From Prosthecobacter sp. (GTDB lineage: Bacteria > Verrucomicrobiota > Verrucomicrobiia > Verrucomicrobiales > Verrucomicrobiaceae), in NCBI GenBank assembly GCA_020216965.1, contig JAIWOJ010000166.1, forward strand, positions 1-5,836: DNA of 5,836 nucleotides, in the 5' to 3' direction. Below are positions 1-5,834 of this stretch, piece after piece (position 1 is the first letter of the stretch; every line of letters begins with the position of its first letter). A program made the position numbers and the translations under genes. Under the pieces are notes generated by a model. The model worked only from the letters and a program-made list of their open reading frames with translations, ran no database searches and was not told the origin of the DNA.

Positions 1-250
1 GCATCTCCGTGGGGGTGAGTGTAGTCACGCTGAGCAGTGGGAGATAGTCCTGTTCAAGAAGTTCAGAGGCAGTATTTGCTGTCATTTGCAGTCCTCGCCG
101 ACCACTGGTCAGAACACTGAAAGTTTCGGCTAGGCCGTGCGCAAACATGCCTAGGTTCCCTGCGTCCATAAGCATATCACACGGCCGATGGTAAGGTTCC
201 GTTTCGACCATGGCCGCGATAAGTACTGAGGTATCAATGAAGGAGATTAT
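1..250 (-). CDS. vapC: PIN-domain ribonuclease toxin, VapC-like (3' end beyond window; no canonical start codon)
   Basis: This reading frame continues past the left edge; 83 codons are visible without a stop. The translation has the start of a PIN domain: a first strand FIDTSVLIAA holding the first acidic metal ligand (D6 if counted from the ATA at 250-248), and a helix AHGLAETFSVLTSG holding the second (E42). PIN toxins of the VapC family are Mg-dependent RNases that cut tRNA or rRNA and are held inactive by a cognate antitoxin. The gene lies directly behind an AbrB-type antitoxin gene, in a frame one base off, as expected for a vapBC operon. The odd point is the start: between the upstream in-frame TGA and the first PIN strand there is no ATG, GTG or TTG. 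The first ATG (211-209) would remove D6. ATA at 250-248 is where the start should be. The gene may use a rare start, be a start-codon mutant, or reflect a sequencing error. The C-terminal acidic residues are outside the window. Confidence 0.8.
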   Translation of the reverse strand, partial: MISFIDTSVLIAAMVETEPYHRPCDMLMDAGNLGMFAHGLAETFSVLTSGRRGLQMTANTASELLEQDYLPLLSVTTLTPTEM

Positions 251-513
251 TGGCGCTTGGAGGGGGAGATGTTCTCCATGCGTTCCTCACGAATCTCCTG
301 GACTGCCTTGACGGCATCAAACCCTTCCCAGCCTATCACGACCCGACGACCACGGGCGTTCCGCACGATCTGTGCTTTCGGCATTTTCTGTTCTAGCTCT
401 ATCTTGTCGCCCACGATTCCGATCTTGAAGGTAGCGCCTGTTTTGAGCTGCAGCTTTTCCCGGATCTTTTTGGGAAGAACCACTCGGCCTGCCTTGTCAA
501 GTATCGCTGTCAT
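247..513 (-). CDS. vapB: AbrB/MazE-fold antitoxin of a VapBC-type pair
   Basis: This is an 88-residue protein with an N-terminal SpoVT/AbrB (swapped-hairpin) DNA-binding domain over about residues 1-42: the pattern is MTAILDKAGRVVLPKKIREKL followed by the conserved Gly-containing turn (LKTGATFKI) and a hydrophobic strand. Proteins of this type dimerise, bind inverted repeats in their own promoter and use the C-terminal tail to block the partner PIN toxin. Residues 43-88 are basic and then acidic/amphipathic (RNARGRRVV, then VKAVQEIREERMEN), consistent with a toxin-binding tail. I chose ATG at 513 because it puts the AbrB strand at the N terminus as in the family. A TTG at 549 would add 12 residues (to give 100) that look unlike the domain. 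Neither start has a clear Shine-Dalgarno. The stop TAA (249-247) overlaps the putative toxin start ATA. By analogy the pair should be autoregulated from the region just upstream. Confidence 0.85.
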   Translation of the reverse strand: MTAILDKAGRVVLPKKIREKLQLKTGATFKIGIVGDKIELEQKMPKAQIVRNARGRRVVIGWEGFDAVKAVQEIREERMENISPSKRQ

Positions 514-549
514 GGTGCGGACATTGCCATTTTCAGCCCTGTTTCCCAA

Positions 550-601
550 TCCAATTTATGGCATACACTTGGCTGAAGTAGCTTTCCCGCCCAGGGCATA
601 C
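550..601 (-). promoter_or_regulatory. Candidate promoter/operator region of the toxin-antitoxin pair
   Basis: This short stretch lies directly upstream of the antitoxin. It contains the inverted repeat TATG-G-CATA at 557-565 and two direct copies of GGCATAC at 560-566 and 595-601, 35 bases apart. Reading the minus strand, CATAAA (560-555) matches four of six bases of a -10 box, but I see no convincing -35 box. AbrB-type antitoxins usually bind palindromes at their own promoter, so these repeats are plausible operator half-sites. The call rests on position and small repeats only and could be chance. Confidence 0.25.
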
Positions 602-620
602 CTGCCCCATGGAATGGCGG
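587..620 (-). terminator. Imperfect hairpin downstream of the dehydrogenase gene (weak terminator candidate)
   Basis: An inner stem pairs 594-598 (GGGCA) with 603-607 (TGCCC) around a four-base loop, and an outer stem pairs 587-591 (CCGCC) with 616-620 (GGCGG). The two stems are separated by an uneven internal loop of 2 and 8 bases. It sits 28 bases beyond the dehydrogenase stop codon, where a 3' end structure is expected. There is no T-run after it on the minus strand, so it is not a standard Rho-independent terminator. One arm overlaps a GGCATAC repeat, so it might instead be part of the antitoxin operator. Confidence 0.25.
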
Positions 621-647
621 TATCTGGATTGTTCGGGCCGGGGGGGA

Positions 648-1670
648 TCAGGGATATTCAATCAACGCCTTGATGACTTGGCGGCGGGCCACTTCATCAA
701 AGGCTTGCTGGATTTTGTCGAGGGGGAAGCGGTGGGTGATGAAGTCGGCGGAGGTGAGCTTGCCTGTGCGGATCCACTGGCAGAGCTGGGCCTGGCTTTC
801 GCGCTCAAAACGGCGGGTGGGCCATTGATGGACGAGGAGGTTGAAATTGAAGTCGGCCTTCGATTTGTCGATGTGGAGGACGGGCTGGGTGAGCACGCCG
901 TAGATGCAGTGAGAGCCGCCACGGCGCAGGAGGGGTAGGCTTTTCTGCACCAGCCCGGCGCTGCCGACGGCGTCGATCACAGCATCTAGCTTTTGCGGTG
1001 GGTTTTCGTGGCCGGGGAGGAAGGCCGCGTCCGCGCCGAAGCGGAGCGCACGGGCGCGCTTTTCCTCATGCCGGTCCACGATGCCGATCCAGCCTAGGCC
1101 GAATAGCCTGCCTAGGCGCACAAAGCTAAGGCCGACTGGGCCTGCACCATGGATCAGCACGGCATCACCGGGCTGGAGGTGAAAGTCGCGAAAGGCACCG
1201 AGCACCTCGCGCCAGGTGCAGAGCAGCACGGCCTCTTGCGCTGGGATGTCTGCATCCACGCGGGTCTGAATCTCATACACCTCTACCCAGCCATGGGCTT
1301 CATCGGCTACCCCATCCTCCACCATGGCGGCGTGGTCATTGGCCAGGGTGTATTCGCCAAAACCGCCCCAGCCACTGTCCACACCTTCCATCTGTAGGTC
1401 AAAATTCAGCCCGCCCACGGCGCGGTCGCCCACCTGGAAATGGCGCACTTTTTCTCCGATTTCGACGACGATGCCGACGCTCTCATGGCCGAGGGCGAAG
1501 GGGAACTTGTCCTCCATGCCAGGAAAGGTGCCGTGCAGCAGCTCGCTGTCGGTGCGGTTGCAGAGGCAGGCGCATTCCGTGCGCACCAGAGCTTGGTAGG
1601 GGCCAGGTTTTGGGGTGGGGGTGTCCAACACCTCAAGGTGACCGGGATGGACGGCAATGACGGATTTCAT
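648..1670 (-). CDS. Zinc-dependent medium-chain (MDR) alcohol/polyol dehydrogenase
   Basis: This 340-residue protein belongs to the medium-chain dehydrogenase/reductase superfamily, cytoplasmic enzymes that oxidise alcohols, polyols or sugars with NAD(P). The N-terminal GroES-like domain has the expected catalytic zinc ligands: C37 in LCNRTD and H62-E63 in GHESVG. C151 lies 24 residues before the nucleotide-binding glycine motif, where the third ligand falls in classical ADHs. The Rossmann fold begins near residue 170 with the motif GAGPVG (175-180). The acidic D199 at the end of the second strand favours NAD over NADP. The four-cysteine structural zinc lobe is absent; that stretch (about 86-107) is glycine-rich instead. 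The ATG overlaps the sulfatase stop codon as ATGA (1670-1667), and AAGG at 1678-1675 can act as a close ribosome site, so the two genes should be translationally coupled. The substrate cannot be read from the sequence; the context suggests a desulfated sugar, polyol or alcohol. Confidence 0.9.
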   Translation of the reverse strand: MKSVIAVHPGHLEVLDTPTPKPGPYQALVRTECACLCNRTDSELLHGTFPGMEDKFPFALGHESVGIVVEIGEKVRHFQVGDRAVGGLNFDLQMEGVDSGWGGFGEYTLANDHAAMVEDGVADEAHGWVEVYEIQTRVDADIPAQEAVLLCTWREVLGAFRDFHLQPGDAVLIHGAGPVGLSFVRLGRLFGLGWIGIVDRHEEKRARALRFGADAAFLPGHENPPQKLDAVIDAVGSAGLVQKSLPLLRRGGSHCIYGVLTQPVLHIDKSKADFNFNLLVHQWPTRRFERESQAQLCQWIRTGKLTSADFITHRFPLDKIQQAFDEVARRQVIKALIEYP

Positions 1671-3121
1671 TCTGCCTTGCCAGCTCCCTTCTTGCCTTTG
1701 CGGGCGTTGGCGTTTTCCCAGACGGCTTCGGGGTCGTAGGCATCGTTCAAATCTGCCTCCTGAGCGCCGACCTGCTTTTTCCAGTCGATGAGTTTTTCCA
1801 TGAGGCGCACGGTCACATCACCTTCCACATCAGCCACGTCGAGAGCTTCGCCAGGGTCACGGCGGAGGTTGTAGAGTTCCACGCGCCCGGTTTCATGGAA
1901 TTGGATGAGTTTCCAATCTCCCTCACGAATCGCGCTGTAAGGGGTGGCGCTTCCAGGGTGATAGTGGGGGTAGTGCCAGTAGATGGCTTCCCGCGCTAGG
2001 TGAGAGGTGTCTAGCAACAGGGGCATGAGGGAGGTGCCATCCAGGGCCTCCCCCTGAGCGGCCTGGACGCCCACGGCCTCCATGACGGTGGGGGCGAGGT
2101 CGTAGCTGATGACGGGGGTATCGCACTCTGTGCCGGGCTTGATTTTCGCGGGCCAGGTGACGATGAGCGGGACGCGCACGCCCCCCTCATGAGCGCTGCC
2201 TTTGCCCAGGCGGGCGGGGCTATTGTCCGTAGGGCCGCGCCGCCAGCCGTTCGCGCCTACCGTGCCGGACAGGCCGCCATTGTCACTGGTGAAGATGAAG
2301 AGCGTATTTTCCCACTGGCCGCGCTTTTCTAGCTCAGCTCTGAGTTTGCCGACGCTATCGTCCACGCTCTCCACGAGGGCCGCGTAGGTGGGATTGCTGT
2401 GGCCGCCGCTGGCGCGCTTTTTTTGATACTTCTCGATGACCTCTGGCTTGCCCATGATGGGGGTGTGCACCGCGTAGTGCGGCAGGTAGATGAAAAAAGG
2501 GCCGTCGCTGCTGCGGATGAAGCCCAGCGCCTCGTCAGTGAGCCGGTCCGTGAGGAATTCTCCCTTTGGGCCATCCTTTAGCGTTTCGATGCCATAAGGG
2601 GAGAAATAGCTAGGAGGAGAGCCGCCGGAGGTGCCGCCGATGTTCACGTCAAAGCCCTGTTTTTCAGGGTAATAGGCAGCTTCTCCCAGGTGCCATTTGC
2701 CGATGCTGGCGCTGCGGTAGCCCAGAGGCTTCAGGCGCTCGGCAAGGGTCACCTCCTCAAGCGGCAGTTGCTTCGTCCAGTCCGGGATTTTCAGGCGCGC
2801 TTTGTGCAGGTTATAACCAGCGATCCAGTCGGTGATATGCAGGCGGGCGGGTGACTTGCCCGTCAGCACGGCCGCGCGGGTGGGGGAGCAGACGGTGCAG
2901 GCGGAATAGGCCTGGGTGAACTTCATCCCCTCCTGAGCCAGGCGGTCGATGTGCGGTGTCTCGTAATATTTGCTGCCGTAGCACGCGAGGTCCGTCCAGC
3001 CCATGTCATCGATGAGCATGAGGATGATGTTGGGCGGCTGGGCACCCTGCTGCTGGGCGGGCAGTAGAGCCGGGAAAAGGGTCGTGAGGAAAGTGAGTGT
3101 GAGAAGCGCGCGGAGGTGCAT
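1667..3121 (-). CDS. Secreted type I (formylglycine) sulfatase
   Basis: This is a 484-residue sulfatase of the arylsulfatase A / N-acetylgalactosamine-6-sulfatase type, hydrolysing sulfate esters outside the cytoplasm. The active-site signature CSPTR (C78-R82) carries the cysteine that a formylglycine-generating enzyme would oxidise. Calcium ligands are D38-D39 near the N terminus and D280-N281 in TSDNGG. Other active-site features are GKWHLG (141-146), HYAVHTP (215-221, H219) and K307 before HEGGVRVP. The N terminus (MHLRALL, then a Leu/Thr/Phe-rich core up to about A22) is a Sec-type signal peptide with no lipobox cysteine. I chose ATG at 3121 because it starts this signal directly; a GTG at 3169 would add 16 residues ahead of it. 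Neither has a clear Shine-Dalgarno. The C terminus is lysine-rich. It is the first gene of a unit with the dehydrogenase and is divergent from the Tm-1-like gene. The substrate and exact sulfatase subfamily cannot be assigned by eye. No FGly-generating enzyme is in the window. Confidence 0.95.
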   Translation of the reverse strand: MHLRALLTLTFLTTLFPALLPAQQQGAQPPNIILMLIDDMGWTDLACYGSKYYETPHIDRLAQEGMKFTQAYSACTVCSPTRAAVLTGKSPARLHITDWIAGYNLHKARLKIPDWTKQLPLEEVTLAERLKPLGYRSASIGKWHLGEAAYYPEKQGFDVNIGGTSGGSPPSYFSPYGIETLKDGPKGEFLTDRLTDEALGFIRSSDGPFFIYLPHYAVHTPIMGKPEVIEKYQKKRASGGHSNPTYAALVESVDDSVGKLRAELEKRGQWENTLFIFTSDNGGLSGTVGANGWRRGPTDNSPARLGKGSAHEGGVRVPLIVTWPAKIKPGTECDTPVISYDLAPTVMEAVGVQAAQGEALDGTSLMPLLLDTSHLAREAIYWHYPHYHPGSATPYSAIREGDWKLIQFHETGRVELYNLRRDPGEALDVADVEGDVTVRLMEKLIDWKKQVGAQEADLNDAYDPEAVWENANARKGKKGAGKAE

Positions 3122-3301
3122 AACAGCCAGAAAAGCGAAATCGGTCTGGAAATGCAAGGCAAGGATCACCAGCCTGAAGAGGAGCCAAAAACGCCTAGAC
3201 GATCAGGGGCTAGCCACGGGCAGCCCATCCAGGGTGCTCATTTCTGGAAAAGGGGCATTCAGGTTGAGATTTGCGGATAGAGCTTGGCCTAGGGTTGCTT
3301 T
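3122..3301. promoter_or_regulatory. Divergent intergenic region between the sulfatase and Tm-1-like genes
   Basis: These 180 bases separate two genes transcribed away from each other and so must hold both 5' regions. I see no convincing sigma70 -35/-10 pair on either strand. TTGAGA at 3264-3269 resembles a -35 box for the plus strand but lacks a good -10 at the right distance. A weak inverted repeat, GGGCT (3207-3211) and AGCCC (3222-3226) with a ten-base loop, lies near the middle and could be an operator or chance. No small gene is apparent. Confidence 0.5.
3291..3294 (+). promoter_or_regulatory. Shine-Dalgarno site of the Tm-1-like gene
   Basis: AGGG lies seven bases before the ATG at 3302, a normal spacing. 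It favours that ATG over the internal ATG at 3335, which sits right before the conserved first strand of the protein but has no comparable site upstream. Confidence 0.5.
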
Positions 3302-4561
3302 ATGAAAGGCCAACCTACCCAAGCCAGCCCAGCCATGCCCACCATCGCCATCCTAGGCACGTTTGACACCAAGGGAGCCGAGCACGGTTTCATCGCCGAT
3401 CAGATCCGTGCACGCGGGTTTGAGACTCTGCTCATCAACGCAGGCAGTCTGGCTGAACCTACCCTGCGGCCAGATATCCCCAGTCATGAGGTCGCTGCCG
3501 CCGGCGCGGAGGATTGGCAAGCCGTGCTGGCGCGGCAGGACCGTGGGGAGTGTGTGACGCTGATGGAGCGCGGGGCAGAAAAAATCCTGGCCGGGCTCGT
3601 AGCGGCTGGGCGCGTGCAGGGGGTCATCTCCCTGGGCGGTGGCGGTGGCACGGCCATCTGCACAGCCGCCATGCGTGCGCTGCCAATTGGTTTCCCAAAG
3701 CTGATGGTGAGCACCCTGGCCTGTGGCAACACCGCCCCCTATGTGGGCACCAAGGACATCGTGATGATGCCTGCCATCGCCGATGTGGCGGGCATCAATC
3801 GGCTGACGCGGGTGATCTTTGAAAACGCTGCCGGTGCCATCTGTGGGATGGTGCAGGCGGCGGAGGCCCGGCGGGCAGCTCCGGCAGAGGACAAGCCGCT
3901 GATCGTCGCGAGCATGTTTGGCAATACGACGGCCTGTGTGACGGAGGCACGCCGCTTGCTGGAGGAGGCGGGCTACGAGGTGCTTGTATTTGCTGCCACG
4001 GGGGCTGGCGGTAGAGCGATGGAGGCCCTGATCGAGAGCGGCCTCGTGGCTGGGGTGCTAGACATCACCACCACGGAGTGGGCGGACGAGCTGTGTGGCG
4101 GTGTGCTCAGTGCTGGGCCGCAGAGGCTGGAAGCGGCTGCCAGGGCAGGTGTGCCTGCGGTCATTGCGCCGGGATGCCTGGATATGGTGAATTTTGGTGA
4201 GCCATCGACGGTGCCCGCGAGGTATGCCGGGCGCACCTTTTACCAGCACAATGCTCAGGTGACGCTGATGCGCACCACGCCTGAGGAATGCACGCGCCTG
4301 GGAGCGATCTTGGCAGACAAGATCAATCATTACACGGCCCCAGTCTCCGTGCTCATCCCCACCCAGGCTATCAGCGTGATCAGTGCAGAGGGGAAACCCT
4401 TTCACGATCCCGCCGCAGATGCTGCCCTCTTCAGTGCTCTGAAACAGGGGCTGCGCCCCGAGATTCAGGTGCAGGAGCTGCCGGTGGAGATCAATGATCC
4501 TGCCTTTGCGCGTGCTTGTGTGGAGGCGCTGCTGGCAGCCATGCGCGCCGCTGGGGGCTAA
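3302..4561 (+). CDS. Tm-1-like ATP-binding domain protein (UPF0261 family)
   Basis: This 419-residue protein has the features of the UPF0261/Tm-1-like family throughout its length. The first domain begins with a strand TIAILGTFDTKG (14-25), followed by the glycine-rich ISLGGGGGTAICTAAM (109-124), then PIGFPKLMVSTLACGNTAPY (128-147) and a KDIVMMPAIADVAGINR-like segment. A second Rossmann-like domain starts near residue 198 with PLIVASMFGNTT and contains ATGAGGRAMEAL and PGCLDMVNFG. The plant homologue, tomato Tm-1, binds ATP and inhibits tobamovirus replication; the bacterial role is not established. Length matches the usual 400-410 residues. ATG at 3302 has an AGGG ribosome site; ATG at 3335 would give 408 residues and begins right at the conserved strand, so either is possible. 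Bacterial family members often lie beside a TIM-barrel (PEP hydrolase-like) partner, which is fused in Tm-1; none is here. The loop residue usually Ser in GGSGGT is Gly in this copy. Confidence 0.92.
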   Translation: MKGQPTQASPAMPTIAILGTFDTKGAEHGFIADQIRARGFETLLINAGSLAEPTLRPDIPSHEVAAAGAEDWQAVLARQDRGECVTLMERGAEKILAGLVAAGRVQGVISLGGGGGTAICTAAMRALPIGFPKLMVSTLACGNTAPYVGTKDIVMMPAIADVAGINRLTRVIFENAAGAICGMVQAAEARRAAPAEDKPLIVASMFGNTTACVTEARRLLEEAGYEVLVFAATGAGGRAMEALIESGLVAGVLDITTTEWADELCGGVLSAGPQRLEAAARAGVPAVIAPGCLDMVNFGEPSTVPARYAGRTFYQHNAQVTLMRTTPEECTRLGAILADKINHYTAPVSVLIPTQAISVISAEGKPFHDPAADAALFSALKQGLRPEIQVQELPVEINDPAFARACVEALLAAMRAAGG

Positions 4562-4574
4562 ATTGGAGGCCAAG
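4562..4574. other. Convergent 13-base gap between the Tm-1-like and pyruvyl transferase-like genes
   Basis: The two stop codons (TAA at 4559-4561 on the plus strand, TGA at 4577-4575 on the minus strand) are only 13 bases apart. There is no room for a separate terminator, and I see no hairpin with a T-run here. Transcripts probably end within or past the opposing gene, giving overlapping antisense 3' ends. Confidence 0.7.
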
Positions 4575-5834
4575 TCACATCAGCGCATTCACCCGCTTCA
4601 TGGAGCCTGCAAAGCATTCATGCACATAGGCCATGGCTTTCTTCACCTTGGCCTGGGCTCCGGCGTAGTCGGCATCGATGGCAAAAAGCGTCTCGGCGAT
4701 TTTTTCGACAGGGGTCTCGTCCATCTCGAGCAGCCACTCGGGCAGGCCGATGTCCTTAAACATCCAGCATTTGGGTGAGTGAAATTCAGAGTAGGTGTGG
4801 ATGATCGGGGTGCCATTGGCCAGGGCGATGATGGGGGAATGTGGCTCATGGCAGACGACGGTGTGTGCCCGCGCAAAGATGGAAGCCGCTTCGTCCGCGT
4901 TCCAGAAGGATTCGAGATTCACGACGTGCTTCTGGATCTCTGGGGGCAGCGGATCGTGGATGAGGCGCTTGTTGTGGCCCATTTCTTTGAGGGTCTCTGG
5001 GGCGATGAGCACTTTGTGGCCGGTCTTTTTCACCCAGAGGGTGACTAGCTCACGGAACTTCGCCGCGCGGCGTTCATCGTCGGCGATCTGCTGCGGTGTG
5101 GGATGCAGCGGGTTGAGTTTTTCGGGCCGTGGATCATCCACGCCAGGGTATTTTGGCGTGTTGGTGCGGATCATGACGGTGATGAATTTTTTCTCCTCCA
5201 AACCAAGCTTTTTCATCGTGGCTAGGCCGCGCTCTTCATCACGCACATCGATGCCGAAACAGCCATCTGGGCCGAACTCCAGCACGGGCGTCTTGACGCC
5301 AGCGCTTTTTAGGATGCTGAGCGTCTTGGTCTCCCGTGTGTAAAGGAACGAGGCCGCGTTCAGCAGAGCGATGCGCTCCTCCGCGCCCTGGCCCTGCACC
5401 ATGGTGGGGAAGAAGGATTGACCAAACAGCCCGTAGGGGATGCCGTGCTGGCGGCAGAACTTCATGTAACTGAGATCCTGACCCATGCCAGAGTTGCGCA
5501 TGAAGAGGCTGGAGCTTCGGATGGCCTGCTGCAGCAGGAGGTCTCGGTCCACTTTGCCATCGAGCTTGCCTTGGAGAAACTGCACCTTGGGGAAGCGGGC
5601 CTGGAGCATGGCGAGGATGCGTTCATCCACCTTCATGGCCCAGACGATCACCTTCACCTCCGGCAGATGCTGCTCTAGCACGCGCAGCGTGCCTGGTGTG
5701 TGGCCGATGTCACCGATGTTGATCGTGTCCCAGGCGGATTGCAGGACCAGGGTCTTGGGTTTGCCGCTGGCAGCAAAAGCGGTGCCGCCCAGGGCTGCGG
5801 TGATGGTAGAGAGAAGGTGACGGCGTGAGGTCAT
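4575..5834 (-). CDS. Polysaccharide pyruvyl transferase-family protein with Tat signal peptide
   Basis: This 419-residue protein starts with a twin-arginine signal: TSRRHLL (R4-R5), a hydrophobic alanine-rich stretch, and a cleavage site likely after A19-F20-A21. The rest resembles the polysaccharide pyruvyl transferase family (GT-B-like fold). The landmarks are NIGD (39-42), MRNSGMGQDLSYMKF (112-126), HGIPYGLFGQSFFP (130-143), YTRETKTL (165-172), FGPDGCFG (187-194), and the C-terminal CHEPHSPIIALANGTPII (328-345). Characterised members such as CsaB move pyruvate from phosphoenolpyruvate to a sugar of a wall or exopolysaccharide, and they act in the cytoplasm. Export of this one is therefore odd: either its donor or reaction differs, or it has another role in the envelope. 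The start ATG is two bases from the right edge, so its ribosome site and any upstream operon partner are outside. It converges on the Tm-1-like gene with a 13-base gap. Fold assignment is firm; activity is not. Confidence 0.85.
   Translation of the reverse strand: MTSRRHLLSTITAALGGTAFAASGKPKTLVLQSAWDTINIGDIGHTPGTLRVLEQHLPEVKVIVWAMKVDERILAMLQARFPKVQFLQGKLDGKVDRDLLLQQAIRSSSLFMRNSGMGQDLSYMKFCRQHGIPYGLFGQSFFPTMVQGQGAEERIALLNAASFLYTRETKTLSILKSAGVKTPVLEFGPDGCFGIDVRDEERGLATMKKLGLEEKKFITVMIRTNTPKYPGVDDPRPEKLNPLHPTPQQIADDERRAAKFRELVTLWVKKTGHKVLIAPETLKEMGHNKRLIHDPLPPEIQKHVVNLESFWNADEAASIFARAHTVVCHEPHSPIIALANGTPIIHTYSEFHSPKCWMFKDIGLPEWLLEMDETPVEKIAETLFAIDADYAGAQAKVKKAMAYVHECFAGSMKRVNALM

Noticed and set aside
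257..673. Plus-strand open frame of 138 codons opposite the antitoxin
   Set aside because: The minus strand carries a clear AbrB-type domain here; the plus-strand product has no coherent pattern.
609..938. Plus-strand open frame of 109 codons antisense to the 3' end of the dehydrogenase gene
   Set aside because: It has no recognisable domain or ribosome site and lies opposite a well-supported gene; open frames of this size are common opposite G+C-rich genes.
3207..3226. GGGCT/AGCCC inverted repeat in the divergent region
   Set aside because: A five-base stem with a ten-base loop in G+C-rich DNA is too weak to call an operator or terminator by itself.
4058..4573. Minus-strand open frame of 171 codons antisense to the Tm-1-like gene
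   Set aside because: The translation is low in complexity and shows no family motif, while the plus strand encodes a clearly conserved protein across the same bases.
4631..4640. Palindrome GCCATGGC near the 3' end of the pyruvyl transferase-like gene
   Set aside because: It lies inside coding sequence, is short, and is a common chance palindrome in G+C-rich DNA; no T-run follows.
150..5222. Many CTAG sites, including several CCTAGG
   Set aside because: CTAG is avoided in some bacteria, but about 18 sites in 5.8 kb is close to chance for this base composition, so it only shows lack of avoidance.
4795..5343. Plus-strand open frame of 182 codons antisense to the pyruvyl transferase-like gene
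   Set aside because: It is rich in Ser and Arg, as expected from reading a G+C-biased gene backwards, and has no domain pattern.
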